A stretch of 64,000 nucleotides of DNA, from positions 1 through 64,000 of the forward strand of contig NZ_JAFCJX010000036.1 of the NCBI RefSeq assembly GCF_018130695.1, given 5' to 3'. Under the pieces are notes generated by a model that saw only the letters and a program-made list of their open reading frames with translations, had not been told where the DNA came from and ran no database searches. Of this stretch, positions 43,948 through 52,372 are shown piece after piece. Position 1 is the stretch's first letter. Every line of letters begins with the position of its first letter. The position numbers and the translations under genes were made by a program. The DNA comes from Bradyrhizobium jicamae. GTDB lineage: Bacteria; Pseudomonadota; Alphaproteobacteria; Rhizobiales; Xanthobacteraceae.

Positions 43948-44442
43948 ATGCCGCAGAATCCTCCCATCATCGCCGGGACCCGGATCGGGCATGTCCATCT
44001 CAAGGTCGCCGATCTCGAACGCGCGCTCGGCTTCTATTGCGGCGTGCTGGGCTTCGAGCTGATGCAGAAAATGGGCTCGGCGGCGGCCTTCATCTCCGCC
44101 GGCGGCTATCATCACCACATCGGCCTCAACACCTGGGAGAGCAAGGGCGGCCATCCGCCGCCGCCGGGTACCACCGGCCTCTTCCACACCGCGATCCTCT
44201 ACCCGACCCGCGCCGCACTCGCCGACGCGCTGCATCGGGTGATCTCATCAGGCATCCAGCTCGACGGCGCCAGCGACCATGGTGTCAGCCAGGCGCTGTA
44301 CTTGCGCGACCCCGACGAGAACGGCGTCGAGCTCTATTGGGACCGGCCCGAGGCCGAATGGCCGCGCACCGCGGATGGAAAGCTGGCGATGTTCACGCAG
44401 CGGCTCGATCTGGACGATCTGCTGCGGGCGCGGGAGGGGTAA
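43948..44442 (+). CDS. VOC family (catechol dioxygenase-like) protein
   Basis: 164-residue vicinal-oxygen-chelate protein. The first beta-alpha-beta module starts GHVHLKVADLERALGFYCGV (metal His in HVHLK). HHHIGLNTW follows, and the second module holds the ligand Glu in DENGVELYWDRP. The family includes catechol 2,3-dioxygenases (CatE-like) and glyoxalases; the single-size protein with these motifs is often labelled CatE-like. Activity unproven. Confidence 0.85.
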   Translation: MPQNPPIIAGTRIGHVHLKVADLERALGFYCGVLGFELMQKMGSAAAFISAGGYHHHIGLNTWESKGGHPPPPGTTGLFHTAILYPTRAALADALHRVISSGIQLDGASDHGVSQALYLRDPDENGVELYWDRPEAEWPRTADGKLAMFTQRLDLDDLLRAREG

Positions 44443-44446
44443 TCTT

Positions 44447-44535
44447 GTAGCCCGGATGAAGCGCAGCGAAATCCGGGATAGGTCTCGCCTCATGTCGACG
44501 TCGGCCCCGGATTGCGCTTCGCTCCATCCGGGCTA
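44447..44535. repeat. Palindromic repeat (GTAGCCCGGATGAAGCG family)
   Basis: GTAGCCCGGATGAAGCGCAG and the inverted CTTCGCTCCATCCGGGCTAC frame AAATCCGGG and CCCCGGATT arms. The last 16 codons and the stop of the downstream minus-strand MFS gene lie inside it. Confidence 0.9.
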
Positions 44536-45752
44536 CGCCCGCGGACCATGACCATCACCGCTGCGATGACCTCCAGCCCGATACACCCGTAAAACGGCAA
44601 CGCGTAGCCGCCGGAGAGATCGCGCAGCAGACCGACCACGCCGGGGCCGAACGCGTAGGTGACCTGGTTGATCGCGGTGATCAGGCTGATCAGCACGCCG
44701 AACGCGCGCGGATCGAACTCGCGCTGCACGATCAACGCCGGCAGCGTGATCAGATTGCCGACGGAGAAGCCGAACAGCCCGCAGGCCGCGATCAGCGCGA
44801 TGTCGCTGCGCAGGTTGATCACGACGAGCAGCGCGATCGCCTGGCTCAGGAACGACAGCGCCGAGGCGAGTCGCTGGTTCAGCTGGTCGATCACAAAGGA
44901 GAACGAGACGCGGCCGACCACGGCCATCGCGGTGAGCAACGCCATCGCCACAGTGGCGCGCTCACGGCCAATCACGCCGTCCAGGAAAGTGATGAGGTGG
45001 ACGATGAAGCCGACCTGGGCGAATAGCACCAGCGCGAACGCGGTCGAGACCGAGAGGAAGCCGATATCGCGGAACGCCCGCGCCCGGACCTGCGTCGGCG
45101 ACGGCGCATCCATTGCGGCGGCCGTGACGGCGCGGAGATGCACCGGCGGCTCGCCGACGAAGATCAGGATGATCGGGACCATCGTCACGACCAGCAACAC
45201 GGCGGATGCGATCATCGCGCCGGCGAAGCCGAAATAGCCGATCCCGGCGACCAGCAAGGGCACGCCGACGATACCGCCAAAACTGGCGCCGTTCAGCGCC
45301 AGGCTGATCGCCATACCGCGCTTGGTGTCGAACCAGAGGCCGAGCGTGTTGGTGATGATGCCGAGGCTGGTGCCGGCCCAGCCGAAGGCGAGCACGGCAT
45401 TCGCAAGATAGAGCTGCCAGGGCGTGGTGACCCAGCCGATCGAGAGCGCCGCCGCGGCCATCGCAAAGGTGCCGGCGATCAGGCAATTCCTTGGACCGAA
45501 TGCCTTGATCGCCTCGCTCGCGAAGGCGACCAGCACGGCGCCGAACAGATAGAAGAACGTGGTGCCGGAGGAGATCAGCGAGGTCGGCCAGCCGTGCTGG
45601 CGATGCAGCTCGGCGACATAGACACTCTGGCCGTAGAAGCCGAGCCCCCAGCCGAAGGTCGCGAGCAGGAAGCAGACGGCGACGATCCGCCAGCCGTCAT
45701 AGCGGTAGGAGGTCTCGTCGATCGTGCTGCGCGTATGCGTGGATGCGTCCAT
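44490..45752 (-). CDS. MFS transporter
   Basis: About 420-residue major-facilitator permease with 12 predicted helices. The layout (GWGLGFYGQSVYVAELHRQH in helix 1-2, WFDTKRGMAISLALNGASFG in the central loop) resembles the monocarboxylate/oxalate-formate antiporter group. Its C-terminal tail RSPDGAKRNPGPTST is the translation of the palindromic repeat at 44447-44535, which supplies the stop. The start MDASTHTRST is chosen over a GTG 7 codons upstream. Substrate unknown. Confidence 0.85.
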   Translation of the reverse strand: MDASTHTRSTIDETSYRYDGWRIVAVCFLLATFGWGLGFYGQSVYVAELHRQHGWPTSLISSGTTFFYLFGAVLVAFASEAIKAFGPRNCLIAGTFAMAAAALSIGWVTTPWQLYLANAVLAFGWAGTSLGIITNTLGLWFDTKRGMAISLALNGASFGGIVGVPLLVAGIGYFGFAGAMIASAVLLVVTMVPIILIFVGEPPVHLRAVTAAAMDAPSPTQVRARAFRDIGFLSVSTAFALVLFAQVGFIVHLITFLDGVIGRERATVAMALLTAMAVVGRVSFSFVIDQLNQRLASALSFLSQAIALLVVINLRSDIALIAACGLFGFSVGNLITLPALIVQREFDPRAFGVLISLITAINQVTYAFGPGVVGLLRDLSGGYALPFYGCIGLEVIAAVMVMVRGRSPDGAKRNPGPTST

Positions 45753-45879
45753 CTTGTGCTCTTTGCGTCTCACATCAGGTCAGGAATCGTTCGGTCCTGA
45801 CGATGTAAGAAGGCCCGCAAGGCGATCACTTCGATGGCGATCGAAGTGTCAGCTGTTGGCAGCAAGAGGACATTTTTGG

Positions 45880-45945
45880 GCATGATCTCATCGGAAAACC
45901 GCGCCACACTTTGCGCTAACGCGGCCCTTCGGGTCCGGATCATGC
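45880..45945. repeat. Palindromic repeat (GCATGATC..GATCATGC family)
   Basis: GCATGATC and GATCATGC ends enclose ATCGGAAAACCGCGCCACAC and a CGGCCCTTCGGGTCCG hairpin. Nearly the same as 23885-23954. It separates two MFS genes; it ends at the 3' end of the 45946-47190 gene. The rest of 45753-45945 holds nothing I recognise. Confidence 0.9.
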
Positions 45946-47190
45946 CTAGAGACTCGGCTCCGGAAACTCGTCGACCTCGCGCAGTTTCGCCCGCCGCTTG
46001 GCGAAGGACGCGAACGACAGCACGGCGAGCCCCAGCAGCACCGGCGGAAACACCACCATGTTGACGGCGTTCCAGCCGTAATGCGCAAGCAGCTGGCCCG
46101 ACGAGAACGAGCCGATCGCCATCATGCCGAACACCAGGAAATCGTTGAAGGCCTGCACCTTGTTGCGCTCCTGCGGCCGGTGCGTTTCCAGCACCAGCGC
46201 GGAGGCGCCGACGAAAGCGAAATTCCAGCCCACGCCGAGCACGATCAGCGTCGCCCAGAAGTGCGGCGCGGTGATGCCGGAGAGCCCGATCATCGCGGCC
46301 ACCGCCTCCAGCGTCAGGCCAAGCGCGACGATGCGCGGTGCGCCGAAGCGCGCGATCAGCGAGCCCGTGAAGAAGCTCGGGCCGTACATCGCCACGATGT
46401 GCCACTGAATGCCGAAATTGGAATCGCTGACCGTGAGCCCGCACATCTTCATCGCGAGCGGCGCCGAGGTCATCACGAGGTTCATCATGGGATAGGCGAT
46501 CACGCCGCACAGCGCCGCGGCGATGAAGCGCGGCTGCCTTGCGATCTGCAGCAGCGGCCGGCCGCCATGCAGGTCGGCCGCCGCCGGCTTCGGCGCATGC
46601 ACGCCGGCGAGAATCGCCATCGCCACCAGCGCGACGGCCGCCTGCACCACGAAGGAGAACGCGAACAGATACGGTGACCAGAACTCCATGGTCCATTGCA
46701 CGAGCTGCGGCCCGAGCACGCCGGCGAACACGCCGCCCGCCATCACCCACGACACCGCCTTCGGCCGGAACGCGGCGCTGGCGCCGTCGGCCGCGGCAAA
46801 ACGATAGGATTGCGCCACCGCGCCATAGAGCCCGCCGAGGAAGGTCGCGCCGCAGAACAGCCAGAACGAGGCGTGCAGGATCGCCCATGCCCCGAGCATG
46901 CCGGTCAGCGCGCCGCAGAAGGTGCCGATGATGAAGGCAACGCGGCGGCCGTAGGCGCGCGAGATCCAGCCGGTCGGCAGCGTGCCGGCGGCGAGCCCCA
47001 GCACATACATCGACAGCGGCACGGTCGCGAGCGAGATGTCCGGCGCCAGCGTCGCGCCGACGATCGAGCCGGTCGCGAAGATGACGGCCGAATTGGCTCC
47101 CGTCAGCGCCTGCGCCGCCGCCAGCAGCAGCACATTGCGCCGCGCGCGCGTATCGTCGTCGGTCTCGGCAGTGGCTGTCACGTCGATCAT
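45946..47190 (-). CDS. MFS transporter
   Basis: 414-residue permease with about 12 helices and the central loop expected of MFS proteins. Segments such as GWISRAYGRRVAFIIGTFCG (the conserved loop 2-3 motif) and a drug-efflux-like layout suggest export, but no substrate can be named. The start MIDVTATAETDDD is preferred; the longer frame adds 32 residues with a poor translation context. Two MFS genes in tandem here are not close homologues. Confidence 0.83.
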   Translation of the reverse strand: MIDVTATAETDDDTRARRNVLLLAAAQALTGANSAVIFATGSIVGATLAPDISLATVPLSMYVLGLAAGTLPTGWISRAYGRRVAFIIGTFCGALTGMLGAWAILHASFWLFCGATFLGGLYGAVAQSYRFAAADGASAAFRPKAVSWVMAGGVFAGVLGPQLVQWTMEFWSPYLFAFSFVVQAAVALVAMAILAGVHAPKPAAADLHGGRPLLQIARQPRFIAAALCGVIAYPMMNLVMTSAPLAMKMCGLTVSDSNFGIQWHIVAMYGPSFFTGSLIARFGAPRIVALGLTLEAVAAMIGLSGITAPHFWATLIVLGVGWNFAFVGASALVLETHRPQERNKVQAFNDFLVFGMMAIGSFSSGQLLAHYGWNAVNMVVFPPVLLGLAVLSFASFAKRRAKLREVDEFPEPSL

Positions 47191-47330
47191 CAGGCGTTCC
47201 CGCGGCCCCGGCGGGAGCCCTTGTTTGGCCGGCACTATGGAGAGACGCAGCAGGTCGATCAACCAGCGCAAAACGACGAACGCCATGCGGGATGTGCACG
47301 GTGCGTCGGGGATTGCCCACCCTTCAGAAA

Positions 47331-47414
47331 TCGTAGGGCGGATTAGCCGAAGGCGTAATCCGCCGACCGGTGTTGCGGCAATGGCGGATTACGCTTCGCT
47401 AATCCGCCCTACGA
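47331..47414. repeat. Palindromic repeat (TCGTAGGGCGGATTAGC family)
   Basis: TCGTAGGGCGGATTAGCCGA and the inverted CTTCGCTAATCCGCCCTACGA enclose GTAATCCGCC and GGCGGATTAC arms. It ends 2 bases before the HicB-like gene (minus strand), where a terminator might be expected. Confidence 0.9.
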
Positions 47415-47416
47415 TT

Positions 47417-47905
47417 CTATCGCATGATCCTCTTCCCCGCCCGCTTGTCCGCACGCAGCGCGCCGGCCCTGTGGGCCTTGGAGCGCGACGTTGGCGTCGG
47501 CGGCGGGAAACGCCATTCGAGCGCCAGCGTGGCGGCGAAGCCGAAGAAGCTGGAGCGGCTCATGCCCATGCCGGCGGCGTGGCGGTCGATCTTGGCGATC
47601 AGGCTCTTCGGCAGATAGACGTTGACGCGCTCGGAGGGATCGGGCGGATCGACGCCGACCATGAAGAACGCCGCGACATCGGAGCCCTTCGGCGGCACGA
47701 TGGTCTCGATCGGCGTCGGCTCCGGCATCGGCCGGCCCTGCTCGGCCCAGCCGTCGACCGCCTGCGCGAGTGCTGCTTCCGCGCGCTCGATCGCCTCCTC
47801 CTGCGAGCGCCCGGCGACGACGCAGCCCGGAAAGTCCGGAAACCACGCGCCGAACGCACCGCGAGGCCCGCGCTCGAGCACTGCCGGATAGAGCCGTCGT
47901 TTCAT
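47417..47905 (-). CDS. Solitary HicB-type antitoxin with RHH domain
   Basis: 162-residue protein. The N-terminal HicB domain (about 5-65: YPAVLERGPRGAFGAWFPDF, then GCVVAGRSQEEAIERAEAAL) is followed by a ribbon-helix-helix region (about 92-122: RVNVYLPKSLIAKIDRHA), a DNA-binding fold. A basic tail ends the protein. No hicA toxin gene is adjacent on either side. HicB normally neutralises HicA and represses its own operon; here it is solitary, so it may be only a regulator or an antitoxin to a distant toxin. Confidence 0.87.
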   Translation of the reverse strand: MKRRLYPAVLERGPRGAFGAWFPDFPGCVVAGRSQEEAIERAEAALAQAVDGWAEQGRPMPEPTPIETIVPPKGSDVAAFFMVGVDPPDPSERVNVYLPKSLIAKIDRHAAGMGMSRSSFFGFAATLALEWRFPPPTPTSRSKAHRAGALRADKRAGKRIMR

Positions 47906-47932
47906 GCTGGCCTCCTGCGTCGAGGTATGCTA

Positions 47933-47956
47933 TTTCACACACCATGGTGTGTCAAA
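47933..47956. promoter_or_regulatory. 24-base palindrome between divergent genes
   Basis: ACACACCATGGTGTGT is a perfect 16-base palindrome, extended to TTT...AAA on both sides with one mismatch. It lies in the 80-base gap between the HicB/RHH gene (start 28 bases away) and the methyltransferase gene (30 bases away). It is a strong candidate operator for the RHH protein. Confidence 0.65.
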
Positions 47957-47985
47957 TGACACATTCACCTGACGAGGTGCCCCGC

Positions 47986-48852
47986 ATGGACCGGCAGACC
48001 GAGCTCCGCATCATCCGCGCGGCCTATGCCAAACAGATCGCGGCCGCCGTCCGCGTCGACAATGCGCGCGTGATCGAGGCGTTCGCCACGATCCCTCGCG
48101 AGGATTTCGTCGGGCCCGGACCATGGATGATGCGGCGGATGAACGGCTACGTGCCGACGCCCGACGCCGATCCGGTCTATCTCTACACCGACAATCTGGT
48201 TGGCCTGGTGCCTGAGCGCGGCCTCAACAACGGACAGCCCTCGCTGCATGCCTATCTGATGCAACAGGCGGCGCCCGCGGCCGGCGACCACGTGGTGCAT
48301 GTCGGAACCGGGACCGGCTATTACACCGCGATACTCGCCCATCTGGTCGGGCCGTCCGGCCGGGTGACGGGAATCGAATTTGATGGCGATCTCGCCGCGC
48401 GCGCCCGCGCCAATCTGGCATCGTTTGGCAATGTCGAGATCATCGCAGGCGACGGCACGCAGGTGCCGTTCGATCCGGCCGACGTCATCTATGTCAATGC
48501 CGGCTGCACGCAGCCGGCGGAGCGCTGGTTGAGCAACCTTGCCAACCGCGGTCGCCTGATCCTGCCGATGACGTCGAATGACGGTTTTCGCAGCCTCGCA
48601 CCCGAGCGCATCGCGCAGGCCGGCGCGGTGTTCTGCATTTGGCGCGGCGGCACCGACTACTACGCGACATGGATCTCGCCGGTGGCGATCTTTCCCTGCG
48701 CCGGCGGCCGCGACGAGGCCTCCGAGAAGGCGCTTGCAGACGCTTTTGCGCGCGGCGGCTGGGACAAGGTCACGCGGCTTTATCGCGACAGCGACATTCC
48801 CGACGAGCGCTGCTGGGTTCGCGGCGAGGGATGGTGTCTGGCGTTCGAATGA
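47986..48852 (+). CDS. PCMT-like SAM-dependent methyltransferase
   Basis: 288-residue protein related to protein-L-isoaspartate O-methyltransferase. The N-terminal segment IREDFVGPGPWMMRR-like (IPREDFVGPGPWMM) and the SAM motif VHVGTGTGYYTAILA fit the family, followed by GIEFDGDLA and an acidic GDGTQVPF. The C-terminal ~80 residues extend beyond the core PCMT. The start at 47986 keeps a GAGG ribosome site and leaves the palindrome non-coding. Substrate may be protein or a small molecule. Confidence 0.83.
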   Translation: MDRQTELRIIRAAYAKQIAAAVRVDNARVIEAFATIPREDFVGPGPWMMRRMNGYVPTPDADPVYLYTDNLVGLVPERGLNNGQPSLHAYLMQQAAPAAGDHVVHVGTGTGYYTAILAHLVGPSGRVTGIEFDGDLAARARANLASFGNVEIIAGDGTQVPFDPADVIYVNAGCTQPAERWLSNLANRGRLILPMTSNDGFRSLAPERIAQAGAVFCIWRGGTDYYATWISPVAIFPCAGGRDEASEKALADAFARGGWDKVTRLYRDSDIPDERCWVRGEGWCLAFE

Positions 48853-48864
48853 TCCGCCCGACGA

Positions 48865-49539
48865 TCACGTTCGCGCAAACATCAGCATCATGTTGTTGGC
48901 GGGCATCTCGAAGCTGCCGGCGAGCTTCAATCCGACACCGCCCGCAAGCTTCTCGAGATCTGCGATGTCGCGCACACCCCAATCCGCGTCGCGCTCGCGC
49001 AAGGAGGTGTCGAACACCGCATTGCTGAGCGCGGTGTGCTTGCCGTCGCGCTTGAACGGGCCATACAGAAACAGCCGCCCGTCCGGCCGCAACTGCCGCG
49101 CGGCGCCGGCGAACAGGCCTTCGGCGACACTCCACGGCGCGATGTGGATGACATTGGCGCAGAAGATCGCGAGCAATTTATCCGGCCCCTCGCCTTCCGC
49201 AGGCGCGACCTGCCAGGCGGGATCGGAGAGATCGATCCGCTGTGGCTCGCGGATGTTGGCGAGGCCTGAATGCGTGCGCCAGGCCTCGATGCTGCGCAGA
49301 TGCGACGGCTGCAGATCGCTCGGCCACCAGACGATGTCGGGCGTATGCCCGGCAAAGAACACAACATGCTGGCCGGTGCCGCTGCCGGCCTCCAGCACGT
49401 CGCCGGATCGTCCGGCGAGAAACCCCTTCAGCACATCCCAGATCGGCGCATGATTGCGATGGAACGCCGCCGCATCGAGCCGCCCGTCTGCTTCCACCCG
49501 CCGGCCATCCTTGCCGAACTCCACCACATATTCCGCCAC
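48865..49539 (-). CDS. DUF938 SAM-dependent methyltransferase
   Basis: 224-residue DUF938 family methyltransferase. The SAM motif VLEAGSGTGQHVVFFA follows the typical N-terminal block (AAFHRNHAPIWDVL). CANVIHIAPWSV and LFLYGPFKRDGKHTALSN are family markers. Widely conserved, substrate unknown. It is convergent with the PCMT-like gene and divergent from the sox genes. Confidence 0.9.
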   Translation of the reverse strand: MAEYVVEFGKDGRRVEADGRLDAAAFHRNHAPIWDVLKGFLAGRSGDVLEAGSGTGQHVVFFAGHTPDIVWWPSDLQPSHLRSIEAWRTHSGLANIREPQRIDLSDPAWQVAPAEGEGPDKLLAIFCANVIHIAPWSVAEGLFAGAARQLRPDGRLFLYGPFKRDGKHTALSNAVFDTSLRERDADWGVRDIADLEKLAGGVGLKLAGSFEMPANNMMLMFART

Positions 49540-49676
49540 GTCGCTCTCCCGTCCGCTATCATACGTTAACCCCGGCTCGACCCCGCCTATTCTCCACGTT
49601 GCCAGCCAATGGTCTTTGTGCTTTTCACCTCCTATATTGCGCCTTTGGCGCAGAGATTTAAGCCCGGGAAACGCCT

Positions 49677-50018
49677 TTGATCGCCCATCTTTCCAAGCCG
49701 GCCCTGGTCCTGGCGCTGCTGGCCGGCACCGCCGCTCCGGTATCAGCCCAAACGCCCGCGGACGGCCAGAAACTCGCCTTCGACCGCAGCAAGGGCAATT
49801 GCCTGACCTGCCATGTCATCAAGGGCGGCGACCTGCCCGGCTCGATCGGCCCGGAACTGACCGACCTGAAAAACAAATACAGCCGTGACGAGCTGATCGC
49901 GATCGTCACCGACGAGACCAAGCGCAACCCGCTGACCGTGATGCCTCCCTTCGGACGGAACCGGATCCTGTCCGAGAAGGAGATCAATTCGGTGGTGGAT
50001 TTCCTGCAGACGCTGTGA
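49677..50018 (+). CDS. soxX: SoxX cytochrome c
   Basis: 113-residue small c-type cytochrome that pairs with SoxA to conjugate thiosulfate to SoxY. The signal peptide covers about 1-24. The heme site is NCLTCH (Cys42, Cys45, His46), and the distal Met ligand is probably in VMPPFG (Met89). No in-frame ATG exists near the start, so TTG at 49677 is the best initiator. It is first in soxXYZAK-B. Confidence 0.93.
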   Translation: MIAHLSKPALVLALLAGTAAPVSAQTPADGQKLAFDRSKGNCLTCHVIKGGDLPGSIGPELTDLKNKYSRDELIAIVTDETKRNPLTVMPPFGRNRILSEKEINSVVDFLQTL

Positions 50019-50042
50019 CGCGCGGGATTTGAGGAGATTTCG

Positions 50043-50537
50043 ATGAGCATCATGAGCCCCGAGTTTTTCGCCAATCGCCGCCTGGTGCTGAAGGGCATCG
50101 GCGTCGCCGCGCTGGTCGGCTTCGGCGTCATTCCGCTCGACGTGCCGCAGGCGCTCGCCGCCGCGAACGACAAATATCCGGAAGAGGCGTTCAAGCAGAA
50201 GACCGAGGCCGAGGCGATCAAGGCGCTCTATGGCAAGACGCCTGAAGCATCCGACAAGGTGAAGATGGACGCGCCCGAGATTGCCGAGAACGGCGCCGTG
50301 GTGCCGATCGCGGTAACGACGACGCTGGCAGACGTCACCTCGATCTCGTTCCTGGTCAGCGAGAACCCGATCACGCTGGTCGCGTCCTACAGGATTCCCG
50401 CCGGCACGCTGCCTGCTGTCGGCAACCGCATCAAGATGGCGAAGACCAGCAACGTCATCGTGCTCGTCGAAGCCGGCGGCAAGCTCTACAGCGCCACCAA
50501 GGAAGTCAAAGTCACCGTCGGCGGCTGCGGCGGTTAA
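50043..50537 (+). CDS. soxY: SoxY sulfur-carrier protein
   Basis: 164-residue periplasmic carrier. An N-terminal twin-Arg signal (NRRLVLKGIG) targets it to Tat, and the C-terminal swinging arm ends GGCGG with the sulfur-binding Cys162. Covalent thiosulfonate intermediates ride on this Cys through the Sox cycle. It lies 24 bases after soxX. A palindromic repeat follows before soxZ. Confidence 0.97.
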   Translation: MSIMSPEFFANRRLVLKGIGVAALVGFGVIPLDVPQALAAANDKYPEEAFKQKTEAEAIKALYGKTPEASDKVKMDAPEIAENGAVVPIAVTTTLADVTSISFLVSENPITLVASYRIPAGTLPAVGNRIKMAKTSNVIVLVEAGGKLYSATKEVKVTVGGCGG

Positions 50538-50540
50538 TGC

Positions 50541-50589
50541 GCGCATGATCCGGAAAAGTGGACACCGGTTTTCCGATCAGATCATGCGC
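50541..50589. repeat. Palindromic repeat inside sox operon
   Basis: GCGCATGATC and GATCATGCGC are perfect inverted ends, with CGGAAAA...GTTTTCCG as inner arms. It is a minimal member of the GCATGATC family. It sits in the soxY-soxZ gap, 3 bases after the soxY stop. Confidence 0.92.
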
Positions 50590-50612
50590 CAGACAAGATA
50601 AGGAGCAGTGAG

Positions 50613-50924
50613 ATGGCATCGAGCATTCGCGTGCGCGCAACGTCCAACGGCGACACCACCGAGGTGCAGGCGCTGATCCAGCACCCGATGGATTCCGGCT
50701 TCGTCAAGGACGCCAAGGGCGAGATCATTCCGCCGCATTTCATCCAGCAGCTGACCTTCGAGTATGACGGCAAGCCGGTGTTCCTCGCCGACTGGGGCGG
50801 CGGCGTCTCCAAGGACCCCTACGTGAAATTCTCCTTCAAGGGCGGCAAGAAGGGCGACGACCTCAAGGTGAGCTGGAGCGACAACAAGGGCGCCACCGAC
50901 TCCACCACGGCGAAGATTCAATGA
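50613..50924 (+). CDS. soxZ: SoxZ sulfur-carrier partner
   Basis: 103-residue protein that forms the SoxYZ heterodimer. The compact immunoglobulin-like fold (IRVRATSNGDTTEVQALIQH, then MDSGFVKDAKGEIIPPHFIQ) is family-typical. No signal peptide is present, as expected: SoxZ is exported with SoxY by Tat hitch-hiking. soxA starts 4 bases before its end. Confidence 0.96.
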   Translation: MASSIRVRATSNGDTTEVQALIQHPMDSGFVKDAKGEIIPPHFIQQLTFEYDGKPVFLADWGGGVSKDPYVKFSFKGGKKGDDLKVSWSDNKGATDSTTAKIQ

Positions 50925-51778
50925 TGTGGCGCGTCGCACTTCCCCTCGCCACCGCCTTTGCGGTGAGCCTGCTCGCGCTGGCGCCGATCACGCGCGCGGC
51001 CGACGCGGTCAATCCCGAGGCCGACAAGAAGGCGTTCCAGAAGTTCTTCACCGACAAGTTTCCCAAGGTGAAGTTCGACGATTTCGTCAACGGTCCCTAT
51101 TCGATGAATGAGGACCTGCACAAGCAGTGGGAAGAGAAGGAGCAGTTTCCGCCCTACGAGTTCTCGCTCGAAGCCGGCAAGGAGATGTTCTCGAAGCCGT
51201 TCAAGAACGGCAAATCCTATGAGGATTGCTTCCCCAATAAAGGCATCGGCATCCGCCAGAACTATCCCTATTTCGACGAGAAGGAAGGCAAGGTCGTCAC
51301 CCTCGAGCTCGCGCTCAACCGCTGCCGCGAGGCCAATGGCGAAGCGCCGTTTTCCTATGTGAAGGACGAGATGGCGGCGCTGACCGCGTACATGGCCTAC
51401 ACCTCGCGCGGCAAGCCGATGGACATCAAGATACCCAGCGATCCGCGCGCGCTCGAAGCCTATGAGAAGGGCAAGGAATATTTCTACACCCGCCGCGGCC
51501 AGCTCAACTTCTCCTGCGCCACCTGCCATGTGCAGAGCCCGGGCGAGCGCATCCGCGCCGAAATACTGGCGCCGGCGCTCGGCATTTTGAACGCGATGCC
51601 TATCTATCGCTCGGAATGGTCCGGCATGGGCACGACCAGCCGCCGCTTCACCACCTGCAACAGCCAGATCCGTGGCGTGCCGCTCAGCCCGCAGGACGAC
51701 GAATATCGCAACGTCGAATATTACCTCTCCTATGTCAGCAATGGACTGCCGATCTCGGGGCCGGGAGCCAGACCATGA
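50921..51778 (+). CDS. soxA: SoxA cytochrome c (single-heme type)
   Basis: 285-residue c-type cytochrome. The signal peptide covers about 1-27. The C-terminal heme motif is CATCHV (Cys199, Cys202, His203), and the active-site cysteine is in TTCNSQIR (Cys246). The N-terminal half keeps the LNRCREANGE block but has no CxxCH, so this is the monoheme class. SoxXA catalyses oxidative coupling of thiosulfate to SoxY Cys. soxK overlaps its stop. Confidence 0.95.
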   Translation: MMWRVALPLATAFAVSLLALAPITRAADAVNPEADKKAFQKFFTDKFPKVKFDDFVNGPYSMNEDLHKQWEEKEQFPPYEFSLEAGKEMFSKPFKNGKSYEDCFPNKGIGIRQNYPYFDEKEGKVVTLELALNRCREANGEAPFSYVKDEMAALTAYMAYTSRGKPMDIKIPSDPRALEAYEKGKEYFYTRRGQLNFSCATCHVQSPGERIRAEILAPALGILNAMPIYRSEWSGMGTTSRRFTTCNSQIRGVPLSPQDDEYRNVEYYLSYVSNGLPISGPGARP

Positions 51779-52092
51779 GCGCGGCCATGAAGATGACACT
51801 CTTGGCAGGCGCGATGGCGCTGTTGGCCGGCACGGGCGCGGCGGAAGCCGCGTCCGAGGCCGACTACAAGGCGGCCTATGCCGCGGCCGAAGCTGCGAAC
51901 AAGGAAGCGGGCGCATTGCGCAATCAATGGACCACGACGGCATCCACCCTCGCCGCGTCGAAGAAGGCCGCCGATGCCGGCGATTTCGATGCGGCGCTGG
52001 CACAGGCCAGGGAAGCCGAAGCACTGGCGAAAGCATCGATCTTCCAGGCGACGTCGGAGAAGGAACGCTGGAAGGATTTGGAAATCCGCTGA
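51775..52092 (+). CDS. soxK: SoxXA-binding protein
   Basis: 105-residue exported protein. The signal peptide (about 1-26, cleavage near AEAAS) is followed by an almost entirely alpha-helical, Ala/Lys/Glu-rich region. It matches the small SoxK/SoxXA-binding protein that stimulates SoxXA in alphaproteobacterial sox clusters. The ATG overlaps the soxA stop. Assignment rests on context and composition. Confidence 0.75.
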   Translation: MSAAMKMTLLAGAMALLAGTGAAEAASEADYKAAYAAAEAANKEAGALRNQWTTTASTLAASKKAADAGDFDAALAQAREAEALAKASIFQATSEKERWKDLEIR

Positions 52093-52190
52093 CGCGTTAT
52101 GGGTGGAGCGCCGCTGCACGCACACGGCACTCTCTCTCCCGCTTGCGATCTGTGCGGCTGAGCATGAGTTAGGGACGCACCGGCGGAAGG

Positions 52191-52300
52191 GTTCCCTCCC
52201 CCCTTGTGGGGGAGGGTTAGGGAGAGGGGTAAGCCGCACGGGCGGTGATCGTGGCTTACCCCTCTCTCCAACTCTCCCCCACAAGGGGGGAGAGAGCCCT
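52191..52300. repeat. Palindromic repeat (CCCTCCCCC..GGGGG family)
   Basis: CCCTCCCCCCTTGTGGGGGA and the inverted ACTCTCCCCCACAAGGGGGG are outer arms, with TTAGGGAGAGGGGTAAGCC and its complement GGCTTACCCCTCTC inside. It fills the gap between soxK and soxB (52093-52372). A variant of the 29452/56277/62661 family. Confidence 0.85.
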
Positions 52301-52372
52301 ACCACCGCCCGCGTGGCTTTAGACCTGATGCGCGCGTTGATGCGACGTGGCGCGCGGAGACGTTAGAGAGTG

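Noticed and set aside
45770..47320. 516-codon minus-strand frame over the second MFS gene
   Set aside because: It is the wrong frame of the MFS gene; Arg/Ala/Gly-rich with no helices.
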